Source: Anniella stebbinsi (Eukaryota > Chordata > Lepidosauria > Squamata > Anniellidae). Taken from it: a stretch of DNA of 64,000 nucleotides. The translations under genes were made by a program, and so were the position numbers. The stretch lies in NCBI GenBank assembly GCA_029215795.1, contig JARDYH010000001.1, positions 14,531,501-14,595,500 of the forward strand, given 5' to 3'. A model generated the notes under the pieces. The model did not search any database. It was not told where the DNA came from and saw only the letters and a program-made list of their open reading frames with translations. Below, piece after piece: positions 32,728 to 42,849 of this stretch (positions are counted from its first letter, which is position 1; the number at the start of each line of letters is the position of its first letter).

Positions 32728-32935
32728 GGTGTCATTCTGCAAACTCAAATAGCACTTGCGGAGCTCTACAGAATCTTGCCATTGCACAGTTGTTGCTCAT
32801 TAGGCTTGCCCAACCGGTTGCATAGAGAGTGTCACCAAATTTTGCACAAGCAGAATGTGCAGTGGGTTGCACAGTGGCTTACACAAGCAAAACGCAGAAC
32901 TGCTTTGCTCATCCGCACTTGGACAAACATGACTG
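32728..32935 (+). repeat. dispersed repeat rich in TTGCNCAA motifs, copy A
   Basis: 'ctgcaaactcaaatagcact' followed by many variants of ttgcacaag and cttgcgcaa. It matches 45617-45830 in the same orientation. Confidence 0.72.
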
Positions 32936-33004
32936 TCTTTCTTTCTTAAAAAGTTCAAAGACAATGAAAATGCAATCACCTATTTCTCATCATGTCTAGT
33001 TTGG

Positions 33005-33120
33005 TAAAGAGGTTGGCAGCTCTTGGTTAAGCAGGAGTGTTAACCCCACAGTAAGTCAGTATGACTTCAAGCTTACGTACACTTACTTTGGAGTAAACCA
33101 CATTCAGCTGGGTAAATTTA
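33005..33120. repeat. short dispersed repeat, diverged copy
   Basis: 'cacagtaagtcagtatgact' and 'acttactttggagtaaacca' resemble the family at 26036. Confidence 0.35.
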
Positions 33121-33124
33121 TTGC

Positions 33125-34005
33125 CTCCACCCGCAAAGGCACAAATAGGCACTGTGTTTTACCAGGATGGGTACTAGACTATAGGGACATTCCCGGGTAA
33201 TTAGGGACCATTGGAATGTATGCATTGCATTATTTCTTCTAATCGGTAAGGCCAAGATAATAAATACGACGTGGCTTCACTGGGCAATATCACATCAATA
33301 ATGCAAACTGTGCCATCAAGAGTTTCTGAAAGTGGCTAAAATGGATTCTGGGTATGGAGAAAGTTTAAGGAAAAGTTGCCTGAACATCTTATCCTGAACA
33401 TCTATTTCTCAGCCTAGACTTGAGTCTCTCTTTTTTGGAGGGTTTTAAGAGGCCCTTGCTTCATCATGCACAAATCTCATTACAATTAATCTCCTGCGAC
33501 AGAAATCCCTGTATCGTTAGACAACTGTGCTGGGTTTTGATAGTCTGTATCTATTTCAGTTTTTTTGCCACGTGTGGAATGAAATGAAGGAAGATGGTCC
33601 TCGGTAGCCACAAATCAACGGAGAAGTCTCTGATCAACTGCCATGAGGTTCACCCAGATAACTAAAATATTTCTGTGCTCTTGGCAGCCTCTCTGGCAGG
33701 AAACAATCCATTAGGGTCTGAAGAGAGGAGAACAGATAAAAGTTAGGCAGGATGTCAAATTATCCCATCTCCTGTATTCCGACTGATAAAATTGCTGTGT
33801 CTGGATGAAGAGCTTACTGGTAGATCTCCAAAGTCCTCCTAAAAAAAAATGATTTCCAGTTAGGCCCACTTCTTGTAGTTTCACATCGAGGAAAGAGATG
33901 TGTGTATTTATTGCCAGCACTGTGGTTGGGGTAAGTAGGTTGTCCCTCCAACATTTCAGAGGTGAAAGCAGGGATATTCTTGTATACTTATAAAACCTGT
34001 ATTCT
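33125..34005. other. non-coding stretch
   Basis: No recognisable exon or element. Confidence 0.5.
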
Positions 34006-34009
34006 TACA

Positions 34010-34644
34010 TCAGAGGTCAAGCTGAATATGAGCCAGCAGTTTGATGTGGCTGCAAAAAAAAGCAAATGCTATTTTGGGCTGCATTAATAGAAGTTTAGTT
34101 CCCAAATAGTGTGAGGTACTGGTTCCTCTCTATTTGGCACTGGTTAGGCCTCCTATTGAGTATTGCGTCCAGTTCTGGGCATCACACTTCAAGAAGGATG
34201 CAGACAATCTGGAGCGTGTTCAGAGGAGGGCAATGAAGATGATCAGGGTCTGGAAACAAAGCCCTATGAGGAGAGACTGAAAGAACTGGGCATATTAAGC
34301 CTGGAGAAGAGAAGACTGAGGGGAGACATGATATCACTCTTTAAGGACTTGAAAGGTTGTCACACATAGGAGGGCCAGGACCTCTTCTCGATCATCCCAG
34401 AGTGCAGGACACTGAACAATGGGCTCAAGTTACAGGAAGCCAGATTCAAGGCTCAACGACAGGAAAAGCTTGTGGAACCAATTACCTAGGGAGGTCATGG
34501 GCTCTCCCACACTACAGGCATTGAAGAGGCAGCTAGATAGCCATCTGTCAGGTATACTTTAAGGTGTATTCCTGCACTGAGCAGGGGGTTGGACCCAATG
34601 GCCTTATAGGCTCCTTCCAACTCTACTTTTCTATGATTCTATGA
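34010..34644 (+). mobile_element. CR1 LINE, 3' 630 bp
   Basis: Reads ORF2 C-terminal blocks with frameshifts: [18 protein letters not shown], then [24 protein letters not shown] and LKGCH. It ends with the CR1 3' signature 'tctatgattctatga'. The frame is broken by small deletions (for example near 34230 and 34440). 5'-truncated, inactive. Confidence 0.88.
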
Positions 34645-34719
34645 ATTTCTCATCTGATCAGTGCTCTTGCCTTAGTGTTCTTGTGTGTGCAGTTCTACTA
34701 TCAATCTATAGCTGCTTCA

Positions 34720-35084
34720 CTGTCAGGCTTGGGCCATGGGTAGCAGTCTGAGCTGAGCCAGAAACTGGTGGGGTGAGCCAGTATTCAGGATTGAAAAGTA
34801 AGTCAGGACTAGAGGACAAATGAAGAGTCAGGAATGGTGAGCAAACCAGAATTCCTGCTGAAGGACAAACTAGGAGGCAGGTGTCAGGATTGAGGAGCAA
34901 GGCAGGACCAGAACTCATGTAGAACTTGTTTCTCTAGCAAGGCTCAGCTGAGAAAGGAAGCTTTTTAAACTCCTTCCTGTCCAGGAAGATCAGTTGCCTA
35001 GCCCTGGTGGGTGGAATCAGTCCATGCCTCAAGAAACTTTGCTGAGAAGCTGCAGGCCAGTGGTTCACTTTCCATGCTTTGGAG
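34720..35084. other. LTR-like sequence, tentative
   Basis: Repetitive phrases (aggattgaggagcaaggcag, gagccagaaactggtgggg) resemble gypsy LTR debris. No boundaries seen. Confidence 0.28.
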
Positions 35085-35462
35085 CTGCGCACACATCCAG
35101 AAGCTGGTGAGACATGAGGGAGGGTTTTCTTTGTTGTGGCACTCCGGTTGTGGAATGTCCTCCCCTTGGAGGCCCGACTGGTGTCCACCCTGGCTTTGTC
35201 TTGTTGCCAAGTTAAAACATGGATTTTTATCAAAGCCTCTGAGGGCTAAATCTGCCTAAATCTAGTTTTAATTATTTTTATTGGTTTTAAATTTTCTACT
35301 GCTTTTAGCTTGATGAATGGTTTAATATGTTTTTAGATGTGTACATTATTTATTGTATTGTTTTAAATTGTTGAATTCATCTTTTGTGTGTAGGCCACCA
35401 ATGAGGTCCCAATGATATGAGGTGGGATACAAATGTTTTAATAAAATAAAATAAATAAAAGC
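35085..35462 (+). mobile_element. L2-like LINE C-terminus and 3' UTR
   Basis: Codons for VALRLWNVLPLEARL are visible at 35138-35180 with frame changes, then a T-rich 3' UTR, 'gaggtgggatacaaatgttt' and an (AATA)n-like tail. Confidence 0.75.
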
Positions 35463-35604
35463 TCCTGATTCTTACAAAGAGGTCTCATCTCCAAGCTGTA
35501 ACATATAGTAACCATGTGTTGGGCCATATCCTTTCCGACTGGGGTGGGCTTCACATGACTGAATCTGATTATTAATGCATTTCCATTAAAAAAACCAAAT
35601 CACT

Positions 35605-35765
35605 GAATTATAAAGTTGGAAGGAACCTTGGTGGTCATCTAGTCAAAAGCCCTGAGCAATCCAAGATCTGCAATGTAAGGATTTTGCAACTACAACATCC
35701 CTGGCAGATGGCTGACCAGCCTCTTAAATATTTGAAATGGGGACCACAACCTCCCAAGGTAGACA
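35605..35765 (-). mobile_element. CR1 LINE 3' end, older subfamily, minus strand
   Basis: 'ataaagttggaaggaacctt', 'ggtggtcatctagtc' and 'ggcagatggctgaccagcct' match the CR1 3' region with more divergence than the copy at 53681. Confidence 0.7.
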
Positions 35766-35777
35766 TCCTACATGTTA

Positions 35778-35872
35778 GTTTCCCATAGGCAGCTGGTTGG
35801 CCACTGTGTGACCAGAATGCTGGACTAAATGAACCCTTGGTCTGATCCAGCATTGCTCTTCGTATGTTCTAC
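35778..35872 (+). mobile_element. CR1-superfamily 3' end fragment (second subfamily)
   Basis: 'agctggttggccactgtgtg' and 'cttggtctgatccagcattg' are the plus-strand equivalent of the 25515 copy. Confidence 0.7.
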
Positions 35873-36007
35873 CTGCTGAGTTGTTGACTTGAAAGCAGAA
35901 CTGATTGAGGCTTGGAAACCTGAGCAAATGCCCCACTTCTGGGACACACAGGCAAAGAGGAAATAGTATCCATCTACAGTGTACATGGTTTTTTCTCCCC
36001 ATTCTAT

Positions 36008-36153
36008 GATTGCAACAACCCTGTGAGATAGGTTAGTGGCAAGAGAGTGACTGGCCCAAACTCCCCCAGCAAAATTCAGGGCTGAAGGGGTATCTGAGAC
36101 AGGATCTTCTCAGTTCTAGTCTGAGATGCCAACCACCACACTATGGGGGCTCA
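36008..36153 (-). mobile_element. tRNA-derived SINE, MIR/Sauria-like, minus strand
   Basis: Read on the minus strand: 'agcccccatagtgtggtggt' head, 'gggccagtcactctcttgc' middle and 'ctatctcacagggttgttgc' tail. Old and diverged. Confidence 0.65.
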
Positions 36154-36154
36154 G

Positions 36155-36830
36155 ATGGGTAATAAAATAGGGGAACAAGTGATCCCCGAATTTAAGAGAA
36201 TTATACTTCATGGGATTTTCACCTCAGTTTTTTTTAATGCACAGGCAATATAAATGGAGTGGGGGTATATTTAAATATTCCCCCATCCAAAAAAAATTGA
36301 ACAATTTCATGGGCGAGCATCGGGCACCATTGAGTAAATCTCCCATAAAACAAGGGCACTTCTCTTCCAAAAATAATCACACACATTTGAAAGAGAACAG
36401 AACAACAGTGGTAGTTTAAAATATCACAGCTGTTGAGTAGCCTGTTACAACCATTAGTTATTCTGCCAGATCTCCAGAATTGTTGTTTTTCGAGTATGGC
36501 ATTTATTTTATTTTTTGGTGGGTGGTTATTTTTTGTATGTAGGAGTGACATATTCAGATTTCGAGAAGCAATTGATGGAAAGCTGTGCAGATAAAACGTA
36601 GGCTGCAGCAGCTGAGGGAAAACACATCAAGCATTTTGTACCTTTCTATAGAGAGAGTTAAAATAAACCTTTCCGCTGGCTGTCGCTACTAAAATTATGT
36701 GCTTAACATTGACACCGAATTTCTCACCTTCAGAATTCAGAATGCCTGGAGATTCAATCATGTGACTGATAATTTGTTTAAAAGAAAATCAAAATATTGG
36801 TAGATTGTGGATGTGTTCACATTTTAAAGG
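36155..36830. other. non-coding stretch
   Basis: No recognised element or exon. Confidence 0.5.
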
Positions 36831-36852
36831 ATATATATATATATATATATAT
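36831..36852. repeat. (AT)n, left flank of inserted element
   Basis: Eleven AT units ending at the left terminus of the element at 36853. Confidence 0.92.
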
Positions 36853-37620
36853 GGGTGTGCACGGACCCCCTGGATCGGATTGGGACCTCCAATTTTGTAC
36901 CGGATCGGATCAGACAAAATCGGAGCCCCCCCCCAGACCGGATCGGGTTCGATCCCGATCCAAAAATTGGGCATCCGATTTTTGGATCGGCCGCCATTTT
37001 CCCCCCTATAGACTTGCACTGGGGGAAAGAAAGCTTTCCCCCAATGCAAGTCTATGAGGAAAAAATGGCGGCGGGTGGGTGAGGGGGGCCGAACTCCCTC
37101 CTCCCCCCCGGGGCCATCTGCTGTGGATGGCCCCGGCAGGTAAGCCCCCTCCCCCATGCTCCTTACCCCCCGGGTGCATCCGTTTCCATCTGCTGGCGCC
37201 TGTGGCAGTAGCGGCCAGCGGCGGACGGGAGCAGACGGCCACGGAAGGTAAGTGGGCCATGGGCCGTGGGCCACCCTCCCCCTCCCCCTGCTTACCTTCT
37301 GGGGACATCCACTCCCATCCGCAGCCCCCTGCCCCCGTTGGCGCCCGCTGATGGAAGCGGACAGCCCTGCCAGGGAATCTCCCCCCCCACTGTCCGCTTC
37401 CATCGGCTGGTGCCCACTGGCGCCCGCCAATGGAAGCAGTGGCGGGCGCCAGTGGGTGCCCGCCAATCCTCTGACCCATCCGATCTGGATCGGGACCTTT
37501 CCGGATCAGATCGGATTGGATCAAACGATCCAGCGGTGAGATCGGAAATCGGATAATTGTATCCGATTTCCCCTGGATCGGATTTGGATCGTGGATCGGA
37601 CCCGATCCAGTGCACACCCC
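36853..37620. mobile_element. 768-bp inverted-repeat element with GATCGGAT subterminal repeats
   Basis: Terminal inverted repeats 'gggtgtgcacggaccccctg' (left) and 'gtgcacacccc' (right), followed inwards by many copies of ggatcggat/atccgatcc in both orientations. A second hairpin lies at 36990-37072 ('gccgccattttcc' and 'tagacttgcact' against 'tgcaagtcta' and 'aaaaatggcggc'). The core 37075-37460 is GC-rich and contains repeated units with ggtaag and cttacc in alternating orientation. It sits exactly between two (AT)n tracts. No transposase is visible; the open frames through it (Pro/Gly/Arg-rich) are composition artefacts. Confidence 0.82.
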
Positions 37621-37646
37621 ATATATATATATATATATATATATAT
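37621..37646. repeat. (AT)n, right flank of inserted element
   Basis: Thirteen AT units starting at the right terminus. Confidence 0.92.
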
Positions 37647-37649
37647 TGC

Positions 37650-37948
37650 AAACCATATGTTCAGAATGATTGGAACTGGTGGAGACTTCAACCACATTGT
37701 CGTATGGACACATTGAATGAATTATAATTAATTAATGCATCTAAAAATAAAACAAAATAATTCTTAGTTGTACACTCCTTTGGTCCCCTTAGCATGCATG
37801 CCAACTTTCAGTTGTATAGGTTTCACCATCTTGGAACTATGTTTGACCAACAGGCACATATCCTCTTTTATTATTATAGAGACAACAAAAATCCAGTTAT
37901 TCCTAAGTCCTTAAAATGTTTCTTATGATGACTAACTAGCATCTTCCC

Positions 37949-37989
<41 letters not shown>

Positions 37990-38780
37990 GCATCTGCAGT
38001 TGCATTATTATCAGCCTGTACAAGAATAATTGTCCATAAATCCTTACATTGGGTCTATGGCCTTGAGAATTGCATTTGAATCCATTCTGTACTCATCCCT
38101 GCTGTCTATGGATTTATAAAACAAACTTAGTGTGTTTGACCTGCAACCCTGTCTGTCGTCTCTGAGTATTGTTGAAGCTTAGATAAAGCACAAAGCAGAA
38201 TGAAATACCATCAACGCTGCATTATATAGTTCCTTTTCACCTCTTGTGCTTAGCTATTAATATATACCAAAGGATTGTTACAGTGGTCTATGTTGACTTT
38301 TAGGAGATACCTTGACTTTCTTCACTGATACACTCATTGTTGTTATTTTCTTCTCTCCCCTCCACCCTGCCCATTTGTTTTAGGCTGGCTTGAGTTTTTA
38401 ATGAAACAGCCATCTTCATATCTTAATAAACCAGAAATTAAATTATATGCTCAAGTAGGGCAGTGTGTGAGCCATCTTTGTGTAGCATATGTATGGTGCG
38501 AAAATCCATGGGGAACACCTATTCAATTTTAGTTTCCACTTGAGTACACTGCAATATGGTGGATATGATTTCAGTATTAATGATCTTGAAATGGTGGGAA
38601 ATGGTAGAGACTGAGAGAAGGTGGAAAGAAATCTAGTTGAACTTAATTAAAAAGACTCCATTTTTTAAAAAAAATACAGAAGGAACCAGATGGCAAAATC
38701 TATTTTAGAGTGGCCTGAAATGGAACATATTTAACATATGACATTCTTGAAGGGCATTTACAGATAATATCTTCAGGGAA
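37650..38780. other. non-coding stretch
   Basis: No recognised exon; includes the (GAAA)n run at 37952-37987. Confidence 0.5.
37952..37987. repeat. (GAAA)n microsatellite
   Basis: About nine GAAA units. Confidence 0.92.
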
Positions 38781-38782
38781 CT

Positions 38783-39163
38783 GTGGAGAGATATCACATT
38801 TTTAAAAATGTAGGTCTACACAAGCAGGGGAATAAAGCTGTAGAGTTTTCAATTGACAGAATGAACTGTGCCACTTCAGATGAAAGTGAGGTGGCATCAC
38901 CAGTGCCTGGATGTAGATATTTCAATACATACCAGAAGGGAACCCAAATCTTCATCTCTAAAGCTGAGCAAAGTGGTAAAACCCAACAGGGAGACCAAAG
39001 CCAAGGAAAATCACCAGCTGAACCTGTAGGGAAGAAGGACACCTCCTTTCAAGTTGCTTATATCGCTCCTGACAAGGTCTCTCCTTGCAGCAGAAAGGAG
39101 AGACCTGTGTGCCATGCGGCATGCGATCCACCCCCTAAGCTAGCCTGCTGCCTTCGGGTGTAG
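38783..39163 (+). other. unrecognised 126-codon open frame
   Basis: ATG-started frame with Ser, Lys and Gln-rich sequence and a Cys-rich end (CHAACDPPPKLACCLRV). No domain, signal peptide or splice context recognised. It ends 73 bp before a foldback MITE. Most likely chance or transposon-derived; I give it little weight as a gene. Confidence 0.15.
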
Positions 39164-39236
39164 TGGAGAATGATGTCCCATCATCAGTGTTGAAGACAGA
39201 TTCATCTATCAGTCTAGTTGGCAACTCTGGGTAAGG

Positions 39237-39556
39237 TAGGCTGACCATATGAAAAGGAGGGCAGGGCTCATGTAACTTTAACAGTTGTAGAGAAAAGGGA
39301 ATTTCAGCCAGTGTCATTTGTATGCAATTAGTTCCTGGTGAAATTTCCTCTTCATCACAACAGTTAAAGCTGCAGGCACTATACCAGAGTGACCAGATAC
39401 AAAAGAAGGCAGGGCCCTTGCACCTTTAACTGTTGTGATGAAGAGGGAATTTCACCAGGAACTAATTGCATACAAATGTCACCTGCTGAAATTCCCTTTT
39501 CTCTACAACTGTTAAAGTTACATGTGCCCTGTCCTCCTTCTCATATGGTCAGCCTA
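39237..39556. mobile_element. hAT-like foldback MITE, 320 bp, with perfect 8-bp target duplication
   Basis: Termini 'taggctgaccatatg' and 'catatggtcagccta' are exact inverted repeats. They are flanked by the identical 8-mer 'gggtaagg' at 39229-39236 and 39557-39564, the target-duplication length of hAT transposons. Each ~160-bp half is itself an imperfect inverted repeat ('aactttaacagttgta' against 'cacaacagttaaagc'), so the element is a palindrome of palindromes. Confidence 0.9.
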
Positions 39557-39564
39557 GGGTAAGG

Positions 39565-40300
39565 ACTCCATTTTGCCATGGAATGGGAAAGGACTCCATT
39601 TTGTTCTCCACCTCACATAGCCAAATGTCTTAGACCTGCCATGCTGAGAACTGTGGCCAGGTGAAGACTATATCCTCTGAAGTACACAAGTGCAATAAAT
39701 CATCACAAATGTTCAAAATAAAAGAAAGCTGTGCTTTTGCCTCATTTTTAGCAATATAGGTAAAGGACATTTGTACTTCTGGGTATGCTGCTTTCTCTAT
39801 GAAGAATAAACTTCACAGGGTAACATGCTATATTAAATTGTTAACCTTTCCCCATATAATAGAAGCTTATAGCTAAATTAAATAATATCCAATGATGGGT
39901 TTGAATAATAATAATAATAATAATAATAATACCAGATTTTTCTAATATGGCCAGTATTGTCCAAGCAGTCTGAGGAGTAGAGAACATAAATCTACATTTT
40001 TAAAGAAATGTTGCATCAGGGCTGTTCTTGAAGGTTATTCACTATACACAAATAAAAGATTTAAAGATCTCATGAACTCTGCCTGTCAACCAGCTTAAAA
40101 GTATGTTGTAAGAATGAACAAGAAAGACTCAATGATAAAACAGGGTTCTAAAACACAGAACAAATTGGCTGTTAGTAATGTTGATATATAGATGACCTTT
40201 GAGCATCTATGAATAGGTTTGAATACTGTACTATCCATTAAAATCTGCTCTCATTTTGTGAATACCTTTATACAATCCCTTTCATAATCCCATTAAAGAC
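39565..40300. other. non-coding stretch
   Basis: Contains an (AAT)n run at 39904-39931. No exon recognised. Confidence 0.5.
39904..39931. repeat. (AAT)n microsatellite
   Basis: About nine AAT units. Confidence 0.92.
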
Positions 40301-40309
40301 TACTCTGAT

Positions 40310-40470
40310 GAAGGTGTGTTGCTTTTCCAGTTCACCCACAGGAGGTGCCAAAAGGGGCAACCAAAATGAGCACTTTTCCTATGAAGAGCTTTTTAGTTTA
40401 GAAAGAAAGAAGACTAAGAGAGAGAGAGGTTTATCACATTATGTTTGGCATGGAAAATAAGAATAGAGGG
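40310..40470 (+). mobile_element. CR1-superfamily LINE fragment (second subfamily)
   Basis: 'aggtgccaaaaggggcaacc', 'atgaagagctttttagttta' and 'gagagagaggtttatcacat' match the region preceding the 15538 fragment. Internal piece without 3' end. Confidence 0.6.
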
Positions 40471-40491
40471 TTCTCATTCTCCTGTCTCTCT

Positions 40492-40736
40492 GGCCTCATC
40501 TACACCAAGCAGGACATTGCACTATGAAAGTGGTATGGAAGCGGTATATGAAAGGCAGGAGCCACACCAAGCAGGATATAGAGGTATGAAAGCTGTATAT
40601 GGTATGTGTCAATGGGCCCCAACAGTTGTCAGTGTACTTCAATACCGCTATAAAGCAGTAGTGTGGCTCCTGTTTTTCATATATTGCTTTCATACCACTT
40701 TCATAATGCAATATCCTGCTTGGTGTAGATGAGACC
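40492..40736. mobile_element. palindromic MITE, CTCATCTACACC family
   Basis: Left 'ggcctcatctacaccaagca', right 'tgcttggtgtagatgagacc'; inner arms 'ggtatatgaaaggcaggagc' and 'gctcctgtttttcatatatt'. Full-length member; open frames on both strands are palindrome translations. Confidence 0.87.
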
Positions 40737-40869
40737 TCTGTCTGTCTCTCAGGGTCATTTAATGAAATTGATTGGCGTCCTTGGTCCTACAGTCTCCATG
40801 CTCTCTATATAGGAGTTTATCCATTACAGTCTACTGACCACATACAGAAAGAATAAAAGAATATACAAA

Positions 40870-41165
40870 TATTTAAACACACATTGGGAAAAAAGAACAT
40901 TAAAGTTAAGAGCAAAATCATAAAACAGTTATAGAGGGTCTGATCCAGATGGCTACATTTAAAGATTTAATAACTTCCTCTGTAATTGTAATGTTAGAAC
41001 CCTCAAGTAAAATAAACAGCAATAACTCTAAGGACCATTAAGGAAAAGCTTGTGTAATAGTAAATCAAAGTTTCTGTAAGCCCTTGATAAAAATTACAAT
41101 GGAAGAATACATGTAGAACAGACTCCATCTCTTCATTGTTGCAGGGGAAACATCTGCCATTAACT
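40870..41165 (-). mobile_element. non-LTR ORF2 C-terminal remnant (CCHC-like), tentative
   Basis: On the minus strand near 41165-41090 the codons read GRCFPCNNEEMESVLHVFFHC, a pattern (CxxC... HxxxHC-like) seen at the C-terminus of several reptile non-LTR ORF2 proteins. Downstream sequence is broken by stops. Which clade is unclear. Confidence 0.4.
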
Positions 41166-41190
41166 GGAATTTTTATTATATCGGCTATGT

Positions 41191-41514
41191 TAGGGTGACC
41201 AGATAAAATCCAAGTCAGGGCTCATGTAACTTCTTTAACAGTTGTAGAGAAAAGGGAATTTCAGCCAGTGTAATTTGTATGCACTTACTTCCTGGTGAAA
41301 TTCCCTCTTCATCACAACTGTTAAAAGTTGCAGGGGCCCTGCCTTCTTTTGTATATGGTCACTCTAGTATAGTGCCTGCAACTTTAACTGTTGTGACGAA
41401 GAGGGAATTTCACCAGGAACTAATTGCATACAAATGACACTGGCTGGAATCCCCTTTTCTCTACAACTGTTAAAGTTACATGAGCCCTGACCTGGATGTT
41501 ATCTGGTTAGCCTA
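41191..41514. mobile_element. hAT-like foldback MITE with near-perfect 8-bp target duplication
   Basis: Termini 'tagggtgaccagat' and 'atctggttagccta'. Flanks 'ggctatgt' (41183-41190) and 'ggctatct' (41515-41522) match at 7 of 8 bases. Same four-arm structure as 39237. Confidence 0.88.
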
Positions 41515-41578
41515 GGCTATCTAGAAAATTAGAGACTAGAGCCAGACAAAAAGCTCTGCAATATTTTTGGACAGACAA

Positions 41579-41579
<1 letters not shown>

Positions 41580-41617
<38 letters not shown>
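41580..41617. repeat. (GT)n microsatellite
   Basis: About 18 GT units. Confidence 0.93.
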
Positions 41618-41619
<2 letters not shown>

Positions 41620-42046
41620 GCTTGAGGGTCTTTCCACAACCATTCAAACAACGGAGGTCACTAGGGCTTAACCTAGCTTTGTCTGCAAAGTAAGGTTGGG
41701 AACTTTTGATTGAATAACTGTTGGCCCCATGCTGGGGCCAGAGGTCAGAGCCTCTATGGGCCAAGATTGGAATGTAATGGACCGGAGTTAAGTCATGGTA
41801 ATAGGAAGAGTTTAGAAAAAAACAGTGGGCTGTAGGAAAAGCCAAGGCAAAGCCTAGCAGCTTGTGACAGACAATGCAAAATTTGCCCAAACAATGAGCA
41901 GTGCCCACCAGCGACTTGTGGGCTGAAGACAGGGTCAGTAACAACAAACCCTTTTTTCAAGGCTGATTTTGAAGCAGACTTCTGATGGATTACCTGTTGA
42001 AGTGGTTTTGCTGATCAAACTGAGCTGGTTGCCAACACTGTTAGGA

Positions 42047-42490
42047 AATAAGTTTATTTGTTTATTTATTTACAGTATTTATATACCACTCCATATCTAA
42101 AATAGATTCCAGAGTGGTGCACATAGGGATAGACAGTAAAAAGAAAGAAGATTAAAAGCAGCAAATTAAAACCATTCAATTTTTTAAAAAAGGACTAATA
42201 AAAACAGTGGCTGGTTAGTTGAGGAAGGCGGAAAAAAGTTGTTATCAGGAGGTGCTGGAAGCAGCCTAGTGTTGGCACCTGCTTGACCTCTTCTAGGGGC
42301 AGGGAGTTCCAAAGAGAAGGGACCACCACACTAAAGGCTCTTCTCCTGGTGGATTCCAGTTGGGCCAAAGGCCCATGTGGAACCACCAGGAGTATGCTCT
42401 CCAAAGACCTGAGTGATTGGGCAGGTTGGTAAGGGAGAAGGCGCTCTCTCAGGTATCCCATTATACGCAAAAGGAGTGTCACTGCATAAA
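42047..42490 (-). mobile_element. L2-like LINE, minus strand, 3' part
   Basis: TTTA tail at 42050-42071, then 'atataccactccatatctaa'. The minus-strand frame 42482-42195 reads LRERLLPYQPAQSLRS, AQLESTRRRAFSVVVPSLWN and CFQHLLITTFFRL. Confidence 0.84.
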
Positions 42491-42649
42491 AATAGCTTCA
42501 TGTTTAATAGGTTTAAAATTGTATCCCACTCTCTTAGAAAGTGAAATAGAGACTTGGCTGCCATCATGGCTAATAATGTCTAGTATGTGGGGTTGGTGGG
42601 CACGGCTGCAGGAAACCAGTGCTTGACTTGAAGAACTTCCAGTTTCAGC

Positions 42650-42845
42650 CCCAGGGTTGGAGCGCTGGAGCATGCAGAAATTCCTGGGTAAATCCCTGGC
42701 ATCTACAGATAAAAGAACTGGGTAGCTGGTGACATGGAAAACCTCTTTGGCTGAGACCCTGGAGAGGCACTGCTAGTTAGGTTAGACAATACTGGCCTGG
42801 ATTGGCAAATACCTGACCTGGTATAAACCAACTTCCTGTGTCTAA
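42650..42845 (+). mobile_element. tRNA-derived SINE, second family, head degraded
   Basis: 'ggagcatgcagaaattcctg', 'gctgagaccctggagaggca' and 'agacaatactggcctggatt' match the family body and end. Confidence 0.72.
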
Positions 42846-42849
42846 CCCT

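Noticed and set aside
36789..37713. Several Pro/Gly/Arg-rich open frames of 200+ codons
   Set aside because: They run through (AT)n, the GATCGG repeats and a GC-rich repeat core; reading frames exist on both strands because of composition and symmetry.
39700..39725. Polyadenylation-like AATAAA-type signals near 39690-39722
   Set aside because: Such hexamers are frequent in AT-rich DNA and there is no upstream gene.
40445..40732. Repeated peptide 'MHYESGMKAVYKRQEPH' at 31823, 40496 and 50028 suggesting a gene family
   Set aside because: It is the translation of the CTCATCTACACC palindromic MITE, found on both strands of each copy.
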